Shown: piece by piece, positions 1 to 6,060 of the stretch
Layout of the letters: every line of letters begins with the position of its first letter
Numbering within the stretch: position 1 is the stretch's first letter
Assembly (NCBI GenBank): GCA_018267355.1
Contig: JAFDYP010000231.1
Span: 1 to 9,498, forward strand
Source of the DNA: Bacteroidota bacterium
Lineage (GTDB): Bacteria > Bacteroidota > Bacteroidia > Chitinophagales > LD1
Direction of reading: 5' to 3'
DNA length: 9,498 nt
The notes under the pieces: generated by a model
Database searches by the model: none
The model's input: the letters and a program-made list of their open reading frames with translations, nothing else
Told to the model about the DNA's origin: nothing
Made by a program: the position numbers and the translations under genes

Positions 1-84
1 AGGACCGAGCTAAGCAAGAATAAAAAAAGTAGTATACGCTTCATGTACTGTCGGTTTAAGGTCCGTGACGGGATATATTTATAA
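1..84 (+). other. Unidentified open stretch entering from the left edge
   Basis: Frame 1 is open from the first base to a TAA at 82-84 and encodes 27 residues rich in Lys, Arg and Ser, ending in VRDGIYL. It could be the tail of a gene that starts outside the window, or chance. The pattern of a basic stretch followed by short hydrophobic beta-like runs faintly recalls the N-terminal arm-binding region of Bacteroidota tyrosine recombinases, but it stops too soon to judge and I do not assign it. No start codon with a convincing context lies inside it. Confidence 0.15.
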
Positions 85-140
85 CGCTAGGGCTCATAGT
101 GAATTGTCCTGCTATGTCCCTGACGCCCATCTAATGCAAC

Positions 141-166
141 AAACCGGCGCAGTACTGCGCCGGTTT
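141..166. terminator. Perfect 26-bp palindrome, probable bidirectional terminator
   Basis: The sequence AAACCGGCGCAGT is followed immediately by its exact reverse complement, giving two 13-base arms with no mismatch. In RNA this would fold as an 11-bp GC-rich stem with a four-base GTAC loop. The stem ends in three U residues on either strand. The plus-strand side continues CCGTTTTC, so the T-rich tail is better on plus than on minus. It lies 32 bp past the stop codon of the minus-strand membrane protein gene, where the sigma-factor transcript should end. Termination is inferred from structure and position; a protein-binding palindrome is the alternative. Confidence 0.72.
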
Positions 167-198
167 CCGTTTTCAATGATAGATAAATTCGATCCGGT

Positions 199-1863
199 TT
201 ATATCTCCAGGTACTTTTTCACCTCGTCTGCGGTTTTAAAATCTTTATCGATCAGCTTGAACCTGAATTTTACTTGCCCTTGTTGTGCAGCCTGTTGTTC
301 TTTAAAACTGTGCATGTCTACCACGGCCAGCTTATTATCCATGGTCATGGCCCAAAGCACATTATCCTTAGAAGGATTAAATCTGAAATCCCGGCACTCT
401 CCTTTGGTAGGTGCATAGGGGAAAACTGCATTCCGATCTTTCTCTATCAGATTGAGACAGGCCAGGTCCAGTTTCTCACCAGACTCACTCTCGAGGCTGG
501 CTACTACATTTGCTTCTCGCGGCCAGGATACAGGACTATCGCAGTTGTATGTACCAAAGCGATAGACTGACAGCGTGCGATAGACCAGTTGTGTCTTATT
601 GAGCGTGGCCTGATACTGGCGCTCGCGAGCCTCGGCTTCTGCCATTGCCTTATCCATTTTTGCCTGCATGTCTTTAGCCTTCGCCAGATACTCCTGACGT
701 GCTTTTTCCTCTGCCTCCTTTCTTGAGGTGAGCTGAGACTGATAGAGGGCGAACTTGCTATCATATATTTTTTGTGCAGCAGCAAGGTCTTTATCTTCTA
801 CGACAGGAGTTGCTACCACTTCCATCTTGCGATTGCCTTTTACAAACTCTATCTGGTAGTCGATGCCATTGAGTTTTTTGAGCCTGACATCTTCCCATTC
901 CGTTTTGGCTGAGTTCTTATCAAAGTTCAGCTCATCCTTGACCTGAAAGCGGATATTCTGATACATGGCTATCTCGGGAAATTCATTGGCGTCGACCACG
1001 ATATGAAATTTGGTTTTCGCCTTGTCAGCCTTTGCTATGGGCATTGGCTTTTCTTTCTCTATCTCGCGTACGGCAGTGGAGGCCTTCTTGAGTTCCTGCT
1101 GGGATTGTTGCAGTGTTGGATTGGTAGTGACATCGGATTCTTCTTCACCTTCCATGTCTCTATATATTCTTGTTGCCACCACAGTGGAGTCAGCAGCTAC
1201 AACGGGAACCGCTGGCACGGCCATGAGATTTGTCTTGTTGAGGTTTACCCACCTCTTCTCTGTCGTATCGAGAAAGTAGGTGTTGTAGCGGTCCTCTGCG
1301 GTATTAGAAACCATCTGTACCTCGATAGGTTTTTCAGGATTAGCCGCTAGTTCCTTGCCATTCTGCCAGGCCGTGATCTCCATCATGCCGGCTGACTCAA
1401 AGACATACTGCTGCCCCGCCGAATCATACACCATGGGGATGCCACTAAGGAATATGTCCTTCTGGTCATGAAACTCACGGTAGCGGAGCGTGACTTTGCC
1501 CGACACATCCTGACCCTCTGCAGTGCGGAATGCACCTGCCGGCACATGGAGGCGCGAGCCGCTGCTATATGTCAGGTCAGTGACCGAGTCAGCATCTACT
1601 ATAAATGAATCACGGGTGATGTCTGCCTGTGCTACGGGTGGCGCTATGTAAGACTTTGGAGCGGGTTTGTCTCCGCCAAAAAGCATCACCAGCGAGACCG
1701 CAGTGGCTACAATGACTGCGGAGCTACCGGCAAAGAACCGCCCCGTGCGGTAGAAGGGAACTTTGACTGCCCGGTAGGTATGGAGCAGTTTGTGAAAATC
1801 CCTGGCTGACGAGAGGTCGGCGTCTGTCAGTGGCGGTTGATTTCTGTTGATCCTGTATTTCAT
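199..1863 (-). CDS. Single-pass membrane protein, probable partner of the adjacent ECF sigma factor
   Basis: A 554-residue protein with no firm family name. The first ~42 residues are polar and basic and presumably cytoplasmic (TDADLSSARDFHKLLHTYR at 13-31). One hydrophobic segment spans about 44-62, and the remainder should be periplasmic. Residues 100-186 form a beta-rich domain (RLHVPAGAF, SGKVTLRYREFHD, FLSGIPMVYDS, FESAGMMEI) of a type I recall from many Bacteroidota surface proteins. Residues 355-425 are a highly charged Ala/Lys/Glu/Gln stretch that looks like a long helix or coiled coil. A C-terminal domain (428-554) contains FGTYNCDSPVSWP and three cysteines (441, 469, 490). The gene follows the sigma factor after 66 bp on the same strand and ends just before a strong hairpin. 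This arrangement resembles sigma/anti-sigma pairs, with the short cytoplasmic tail as the candidate sigma-binding part. I see no recognised anti-sigma (zinc-binding ZAS or FecR) motif, so that role is inferred. The start at 1863 is the first Met and gives the complete N-terminal tail; no clear Shine-Dalgarno is seen. Confidence 0.85.
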   Translation of the reverse strand: MKYRINRNQPPLTDADLSSARDFHKLLHTYRAVKVPFYRTGRFFAGSSAVIVATAVSLVMLFGGDKPAPKSYIAPPVAQADITRDSFIVDADSVTDLTYSSGSRLHVPAGAFRTAEGQDVSGKVTLRYREFHDQKDIFLSGIPMVYDSAGQQYVFESAGMMEITAWQNGKELAANPEKPIEVQMVSNTAEDRYNTYFLDTTEKRWVNLNKTNLMAVPAVPVVAADSTVVATRIYRDMEGEEESDVTTNPTLQQSQQELKKASTAVREIEKEKPMPIAKADKAKTKFHIVVDANEFPEIAMYQNIRFQVKDELNFDKNSAKTEWEDVRLKKLNGIDYQIEFVKGNRKMEVVATPVVEDKDLAAAQKIYDSKFALYQSQLTSRKEAEEKARQEYLAKAKDMQAKMDKAMAEAEARERQYQATLNKTQLVYRTLSVYRFGTYNCDSPVSWPREANVVASLESESGEKLDLACLNLIEKDRNAVFPYAPTKGECRDFRFNPSKDNVLWAMTMDNKLAVVDMHSFKEQQAAQQGQVKFRFKLIDKDFKTADEVKKYLEI

Positions 1864-1929
1864 TTTTATATCCTGACCCAGATAGGGTATTGGTCTCTCT
1901 TTTGGTTTATAAAAGTTTATCGATAGTGG

Positions 1930-2538
1930 TCATTTTTTATCCATGATGCCCTTGAGCTTCTCCAGCAGCCTGTAGACTTTCATCTTGACAGCAGACTCAT
2001 TGCTATCGCGTATCTCAGCGATCTCTTTGAAAGGGCGCTTCTCAAAAAAACGCATCTCGAGCACCTGCACCTCGTCCTCCTCCAGATGCTGCATGGCGGT
2101 CAGCAGCAGCTCCTCGCGCTCCTCGCTGTAGGGCTCCTGCAGCTCATCCATCATACCGACCATGCCTGCATCATCTATATTGATGGTACGTTGATTTTTT
2201 GTCTTGCGGTAGCGGGAGTTGATCTCATTCAGAGCGATCCTGTATAGCCATGAAGAGAATGGAAAACCCCGCGGCTCATAGCGGTCCAGCGCGATCATAG
2301 CCTGCAGGAAGACCTGCTGCGTCATATCGAGCGCCTCCTCGCGGCTGCTCATGCGCTGATAAATAAAGCGAGCTAACTGGTCGTGATACTTAGTATACAA
2401 GGCAGCAAACTGGCTACGGTCAGCCTTGGCGGCGAGGACCATCTGGTCATCTGCCGATAATTGGGGGGCGGTGGTCTCCTCTATGGTTCCGGGCATAGGC
2501 GTGATCTGTCGGGTTGTGGCTTGCATAGTGTACTGCAC
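1930..2538 (-). CDS. ECF-type RNA polymerase sigma factor (sigma-70 family)
   Basis: A 202-residue sigma factor with the two-domain layout of the extracytoplasmic-function group. Region 2 covers about residues 43-112: EEALDMTQQVFLQAM is the core-binding region 2.2, and FPFSSWLYRIALNEINSRYRK is regions 2.3-2.4, which melt and read the -10 element. A linker of about 35 residues follows. Region 4 covers about 140-198, with the helix-turn-helix FKEIAEIRDSNESAVKMKVYRLLEKL reading the -35 element, shown here in two parts: FKEIAEIRDSN (170-180) and ESAVKMKVYRLLEKL (181-195). Regions 1 and 3 are absent, as expected for ECF sigmas. The first ~30 residues (before SADDQMVLAAK) are an unusual, poorly structured extension, so Met5 (2526) or Met15 (2496) are possible starts; the latter would give a more usual length. 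It is followed by the 554-residue membrane protein, which probably regulates it or belongs to its regulon. Confidence 0.93.
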   Translation of the reverse strand: MQYTMQATTRQITPMPGTIEETTAPQLSADDQMVLAAKADRSQFAALYTKYHDQLARFIYQRMSSREEALDMTQQVFLQAMIALDRYEPRGFPFSSWLYRIALNEINSRYRKTKNQRTINIDDAGMVGMMDELQEPYSEEREELLLTAMQHLEEDEVQVLEMRFFEKRPFKEIAEIRDSNESAVKMKVYRLLEKLKGIMDKK

Positions 2539-2550
2539 AGCGGTGCTTTT

Positions 2551-2579
2551 GCTATGTATAATGCCCTATAGGGGGCAAA
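2551..2579 (-). promoter_or_regulatory. Possible promoter for the sigma factor gene, with embedded palindrome
   Basis: On the minus strand a TTTG (2579-2576) is followed after 17 bases by TACATAGC (2558-2551). This partly fits the Bacteroidota -33/-7 pattern TTTG...TAnnTTTG, but the -7 element is a poor match. Between the two elements lies a perfect 10-bp palindrome, CCCTATAGGG (2564-2573), a position where a bound protein would block transcription. Transcription from here would begin only a few bases before the first candidate start codon (2538), which slightly favours the downstream starts at 2526 or 2496. Confidence 0.3.
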
Positions 2580-2640
2580 GTCACAAGAAAAACGCAAAAA
2601 AATAAACTTTTCGTATGCAGCTGATGGCCTAAAAGAAGGA

Positions 2641-3714
2641 TTAGGCGTCGCGGTCCTCGCTGAGGCGCACCTTTTCTATTGGGTTGGCTGTCATCTCTTT
2701 GTATTGACTGCGATGGTGATAGATATCGATGGCCTCAAAGATCGCCGCCCTGAAGGAATCAGTGCTGGCCTGATCCTTTCCGGCTATATCGTATCCCGTG
2801 CCGTGGTCTGGTGAGGTGCGGATCACCTTGATACCGGCGGTATAGTTGACGCCAGAGCCAAAGGCTATTGTCTTGAATGGTATCAGACCCTGATCGTGGT
2901 ACATGGCCAGTACGGCGTCAAATTTGGCATAAGAACCCGCACCAAAAAAGCCATCTGCCGGGAAAGGTCCCATGCACAGTATACCTTTGTCACGTGCCTT
3001 GATCACTGCCGGAGCTATGATCTCTTTTTCCTCCTTACCGAGCAGGCCGTTGTCACCCGAGTGAGGGTTGAGGCCGAGGACTGCTATACGGGGTTTCTGT
3101 ATGAGGAAATCTTGTCTGAGTGTCTTATTGAGCATCTCGAGCTTGGCTATGATCTGCACCATATCGATCTTGCCCGGCACTTCTTTCAGAGACAGATGAT
3201 TGCTCATCAGGCCTACGCGCAGGCGGTCGCTGGTGAGTAGCATGAGGGAGTTTTCACTACCTGCCTTTACGGAGATATACTCTGTTTGCCCCTTGAATCC
3301 TGCATAGTGCTGGCTCACAGTCTCTTTATTGAGCGGGCCAGTGACCAGCACATCTATCTGGCCAGCTACAAGGTCTTCTGTGCCTTTATTGAGGGCCAGC
3401 AGGGCCTTGGCACCTGCGTCTGAAGTAGCCTCGCCGGGGGCGACATTCACGTGCTCCTCCCAGCAGTTGATGACGTTTGCCATCTTGGGGTTCAGGTCTT
3501 CCAGTCCCTTCACCTCGTGTGACTGGAAATGCTGCGACTTCATATGCTTGGCATAGAAAGACAGGATAGACTTGTGGCCATAGATCACAAAATCAGCATT
3601 GCGAAACATGCGCTCATCCTCCAGTGTGCGGATGATGACCTCCGGGCCGATCCCATTGTAATCGCCTATCGTAATACCTACTATCAGTTTCCTATCCATA
3701 TTCCCTTCATGCAT
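2641..3714 (-). CDS. pdxA: 4-hydroxythreonine-4-phosphate dehydrogenase
   Basis: PdxA oxidises 4-phosphohydroxy-L-threonine with NAD(P)+ to an unstable ketone that decarboxylates to 3-amino-2-oxopropyl phosphate. PdxJ then condenses this product to make pyridoxine phosphate. The protein has 357 residues, slightly longer than the E. coli enzyme. Motifs seen in order: GDYNGIGPEVI (17-27), LVTGPLNKE (123-131), GQTEYI (142-147), SNHLSLKE (171-178), GLNPHSGDNG (214-223), GPFPADGFFG (249-258), AMYHDQGLIPFK (270-281), GVNYTAGIKVIRTSPDHGTG (288-307). The three metal-binding histidines correspond to H173, H218 and H273, so it should be active. The family GHTE motif reads GQTE here (Q143). Two starts are plausible: 3714, preceded by AGGAG, and Met6 at 3699, preceded by GAAGGGA; the protein core is the same. 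It lies 24 bp after the aminopeptidase gene and is probably cotranscribed with it. Confidence 0.96.
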   Translation of the reverse strand: MHEGNMDRKLIVGITIGDYNGIGPEVIIRTLEDERMFRNADFVIYGHKSILSFYAKHMKSQHFQSHEVKGLEDLNPKMANVINCWEEHVNVAPGEATSDAGAKALLALNKGTEDLVAGQIDVLVTGPLNKETVSQHYAGFKGQTEYISVKAGSENSLMLLTSDRLRVGLMSNHLSLKEVPGKIDMVQIIAKLEMLNKTLRQDFLIQKPRIAVLGLNPHSGDNGLLGKEEKEIIAPAVIKARDKGILCMGPFPADGFFGAGSYAKFDAVLAMYHDQGLIPFKTIAFGSGVNYTAGIKVIRTSPDHGTGYDIAGKDQASTDSFRAAIFEAIDIYHHRSQYKEMTANPIEKVRLSEDRDA

Positions 3715-3731
3715 CTCCTGTCAGGGGAGAT
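3713..3731 (-). promoter_or_regulatory. Small hairpin over the pdxA translation start region
   Basis: On the minus strand ATCTCC (3731-3726) and GGAGAT (3718-3713) are exact complements separated by seven bases. The right arm contains the AGGAG ribosome-binding candidate for the 3714 start and touches that start codon. If formed in RNA, it would hide the first start while leaving GAAGGGA before Met6 (3699) open. The stem is only six base pairs, so a regulatory role is weakly supported. Confidence 0.25.
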
Positions 3732-3738
3732 CGTCTAA

Positions 3739-5166
3739 TTAATAATTCTTGATGAAATCTACCATCATCCTCACGCCCACACCCGTGCCGAAGCGGCCGC
3801 GATAGCTATCTTCTGCCAGCAGGTATGCTGGTCCTGCTATATCAAAGTGCAGCCACGGGTAAGTAGCAAAATGCTCCAGGAACTTGCCCGCAGTGATAGC
3901 TCCCGCCTCAGAGCCACCTACATTCTTGATATCGGCGAGGTCAGATTTGATCAGCTGCCCATACTCCTCCCAGAAAGGAAGCTCCCAGATGTGCTCGTGC
4001 ACATTCTTGCTACTGGTCTCCAGCTTCTGCTTGGTAGCAGCGTCTGCTGTACCCATGTAGGCTGCGGCTAGGCCCGATAGAGCAGCCTTGGCGGCGCCTG
4101 TCAGGGTGGCAAAATCAAATACCACTTCCGGTTTGTACTTAGCTGCATAGGTCAGTGCATCTGCCAGGATCATGCGGCCCTCGGCATCTGTATTGAGCAC
4201 TTCTACGTTCATACCATTCATCATCGGCACTACATCACCCGGTACATAGGCGTCCTCACCCGGACGGTTGTCTGTAGCTGGTATCAGGCCGACTACGTGT
4301 ATAGGGAGCTTCAGTTTTGCAATGGTATAGAGTGTGCCTATCACAGTAGCAGCACCTGCCATGTCGCACTTCATCATATCCATGCTGTTTGGCGTAGGTT
4401 TCAAGCTGAGGCCTCCGGTATCATATACTACACCCTTGCCTACCAGTACGATCGGTTTCTTGTTCTTTGTCTTGGCTGGTTTGTATTCCAGGATATTGAA
4501 AGTAGGAGGCAGCTGTGAACCACGGTTTACTGCCAGCAGGCCACCCATTTTGAGCGCCTCGATCTTTTTCTTGTTCAGCACCTCTACGGAGAAACCAGCC
4601 TCTTTGCCGGTCTTTTGGATTTCCTTAGAAAGTTGCTCTGCTGTGAGGTATGACAGTGGCTCATTCACCAGCGTGCGCGCCAGCAAAACGCCTGCGGTCG
4701 ATGCCTCCAGCTCAGTGAGGGCAGCTTTGGACAGGGTGTTTTCATTTACAGCCAGCTTGAGGAAAGTATTTGGCTTGACCTCCTTGGTCTTATACTTCAG
4801 GAACTGATAGCTGCTGAGGATAGCGCCTTCTACAAATGCAGCGCCGAGGTCTTTATTAGCTGCCAGGCTCTCCAGAGAGGCCTCCGCTACCTTGCGGCCA
4901 TTGAGTCCTTTGTAGACATTGTAGGCTGCGCGGCGGGCATCTTCCAGTTGCTTGTAGGCCTCACGGCTGCTGTCCAGCATGACCAGTGTAGTGCTCTTGC
5001 CGCCAGAGACGGTCTGATACATAGGTTGCTTATCATCAAACGCAGCCTTGGCAGCAGCGGCATCTTCTTTTGACAGGAAAGATGCATAAGAGCTAGCCTT
5101 GTCACAAAGCAAGATGCGATGTGCTGTGGCAGAAGTATTTTTTGAGAGTTGGACTTTGATAGCCAT
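3739..5166 (-). CDS. pepA: Leucyl aminopeptidase, M17 family
   Basis: A 475-residue cytosolic metallo-aminopeptidase that removes N-terminal residues from peptides, normally as a hexamer with two divalent metals per active site. The C-terminal catalytic half is highly typical: VGKGVVYDTGGLSLKP (242-257), MMKCDMAGAA (264-273), PGEDAYVPGDV (302-312) and the M17 signature NTDAEGR (325-331). The expected metal ligands are K244, D249, D268, D327 and E329, and the catalytic K256 and R331 are present. The N-terminal ~160 residues are divergent, as is usual for the family. The reading frame stays open to 5259, but I place the start at 5166 (MAIKVQLSKN): the upstream residues do not look like this family and would overlap the region used by the divergent rsmA, and a promoter candidate sits 20-50 bases upstream of 5166. 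It heads a likely operon with pdxA. Confidence 0.95.
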   Translation of the reverse strand: MAIKVQLSKNTSATAHRILLCDKASSYASFLSKEDAAAAKAAFDDKQPMYQTVSGGKSTTLVMLDSSREAYKQLEDARRAAYNVYKGLNGRKVAEASLESLAANKDLGAAFVEGAILSSYQFLKYKTKEVKPNTFLKLAVNENTLSKAALTELEASTAGVLLARTLVNEPLSYLTAEQLSKEIQKTGKEAGFSVEVLNKKKIEALKMGGLLAVNRGSQLPPTFNILEYKPAKTKNKKPIVLVGKGVVYDTGGLSLKPTPNSMDMMKCDMAGAATVIGTLYTIAKLKLPIHVVGLIPATDNRPGEDAYVPGDVVPMMNGMNVEVLNTDAEGRMILADALTYAAKYKPEVVFDFATLTGAAKAALSGLAAAYMGTADAATKQKLETSSKNVHEHIWELPFWEEYGQLIKSDLADIKNVGGSEAGAITAGKFLEHFATYPWLHFDIAGPAYLLAEDSYRGRFGTGVGVRMMVDFIKNY

Positions 5167-5185
5167 TGGTTGAAAATTGAGTGAG

Positions 5186-5216
5186 CGAAGATAGATTAAA
5201 ACTGCATATCCGTAAA
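5186..5216 (-). promoter_or_regulatory. Bacteroidota-type promoter for the aminopeptidase gene
   Basis: Reading the minus strand, TTTA (5216-5213) is followed after 19 bases by TATCTTCG (5193-5186). The phylum consensus is TTTG, about 19-20 bases, then TAnnTTTG; each element differs from it at one position. Transcription should start near 5180, giving a leader of about 15 bases before the ATG at 5166. Those bases contain no Shine-Dalgarno sequence, which is common in this phylum. Confidence 0.55.
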
Positions 5217-5229
5217 CCCAAATAAAGTC

Positions 5230-5245
5230 AAGGCTGACAGGCCTT
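5230..5245. repeat. Inverted repeat in the aminopeptidase/rsmA intergenic region
   Basis: AAGGC (5230-5234) and GCCTT (5241-5245) are exact inverted copies separated by TGACAG. The repeat lies just upstream of the aminopeptidase promoter candidate. It is short, and its function is unknown. Confidence 0.25.
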
Positions 5246-5269
5246 TGGCTGGGAAACAAATAGGCTATC

Positions 5270-5284
5270 CGGCAAATATTGCCG
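5270..5284. promoter_or_regulatory. Palindrome just upstream of rsmA, possible operator
   Basis: CGGCAAATATTGCCG is a perfect inverted repeat with six-base arms and a three-base AT centre. It ends 11 bases before the rsmA ATG. The form, GC-rich arms around an AT centre, suits a dimeric DNA-binding protein, and its place in the divergent intergenic region could affect rsmA. I see no good TAnnTTTG element on the plus strand beside it, so the rsmA promoter itself is not identified. It could also be a short hairpin in the rsmA leader. Confidence 0.35.
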
Positions 5285-5295
5285 ACTTTCGCGCT

Positions 5296-6060
5296 ATGCT
5301 ACACCTCAAAAAATCGCTCGGGCAGCACTTTCTCAAGGATAAGCAGATGCAGGAGCGTATCGCGGCATCTATCGGCGACCTGAGCGACTTTGCGCGGGTG
5401 ATAGAGATAGGCCCAGGCATGGGTGCCCTCACGCAGCACCTGGTCAAAAACAAGCCAGACAATTTCTACATGATAGAGCTGGATGACCGCTGGGCAGCCT
5501 ATCAGAAGGAGACCAATGCCTTTATGGCAGATCGCGTCATCCATCAGGATTTTTTGAAAACAGACCTCGGCGCCATTCTGGAATACCCTACGCATATCGT
5601 AGGAAATTTCCCATATAATATTTCGACTGAGATCATATTCCGGATCATAGACCACAGGGATGTGATCACACGCATGACTGGTATGTTTCAGAAAGAAGTA
5701 GCAGTGCGTATTGCGGCTAAACCCAGGACTAAAGACTACGGTGTGACAAGTGTATTGACGCAGGCATATTATGATGCGACCTATCTGTTTAATGTACCGC
5801 CAGAGTCTTTTGACCCACCTCCCAAGGTCATGAGCGGTATGCTCCGGCTGGACCGTAAAACAGAAGGACTGGATTGCGATGAAAAGCTATTCAAACGGAT
5901 AGTGAAACAGGCCTTTACCCAGCGGCGCAAGACGATGCGGAACAGCCTAAAGCAGATGATACATGAGAAGAACATTTCCGATAATGAGGTCTTCAACAAG
6001 CGGCCAGAGGAACTGGATGTGAAGGGATTCGTAGAGCTGACCAAACTGATAGGTGCATGA
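5296..6060 (+). CDS. rsmA: 16S rRNA (adenine1518/1519-N6)-dimethyltransferase
   Basis: RsmA (KsgA) uses S-adenosylmethionine to dimethylate two adjacent adenines in the helix 45 loop of 16S rRNA late in small-subunit assembly; its loss gives kasugamycin resistance. The 254-residue protein begins with the family hallmark KKSLGQHFL (5-13). It has the SAM-binding motif I VIEIGPGMGALT (35-46), the acidic ribose-binding loop IELDD (60-64), QDFLK (84-88), and the catalytic motif IV NFPYNIS (104-110). SFDPPPKV (171-178) and the C-terminal helical part KQAFTQRRKTMRNSL (204-218) follow. A TTG at 5245 would add 17 residues, but the family begins right at the KKSLGQHFL region, so the ATG at 5296 is chosen. 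The gene is divergent from the aminopeptidase, and its stop overlaps the start of the next gene. Confidence 0.96.
   Translation: MLHLKKSLGQHFLKDKQMQERIAASIGDLSDFARVIEIGPGMGALTQHLVKNKPDNFYMIELDDRWAAYQKETNAFMADRVIHQDFLKTDLGAILEYPTHIVGNFPYNISTEIIFRIIDHRDVITRMTGMFQKEVAVRIAAKPRTKDYGVTSVLTQAYYDATYLFNVPPESFDPPPKVMSGMLRLDRKTEGLDCDEKLFKRIVKQAFTQRRKTMRNSLKQMIHEKNISDNEVFNKRPEELDVKGFVELTKLIGA

Noticed and set aside
1..76. Possible tRNA at the left edge (GGACC near base 2 and GGTCC near base 60)
   Set aside because: The complementary pentamers do not fit tRNA spacing, and no T-loop GTTCRA or anticodon arm is present.
504..785. Minus-strand open frame of 93 codons inside the membrane protein gene
   Set aside because: It overlaps the charged helical region of the longer gene in another frame and its translation is Arg/Ser-rich with no domain. 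It is a shadow of the real gene.
4334..4807. Plus-strand open frame of 157 codons opposite the aminopeptidase
   Set aside because: It is antisense to the conserved catalytic region and its product is low-complexity Ser/Leu/Phe-rich, so it is a shadow frame.
5167..5259. N-terminal extension of the aminopeptidase to 5259
   Set aside because: The extra 31 residues are hydrophobic but do not match the family, and they would place the start upstream of the best promoter. A membrane or signal segment would be unexpected for this cytosolic enzyme.
5245..5295. TTG start adding 17 residues to RsmA
   Set aside because: The family starts close to KKSLGQHFL. The ATG at 5296 gives the normal N-terminus, and the TTG has no supporting ribosome-binding site.
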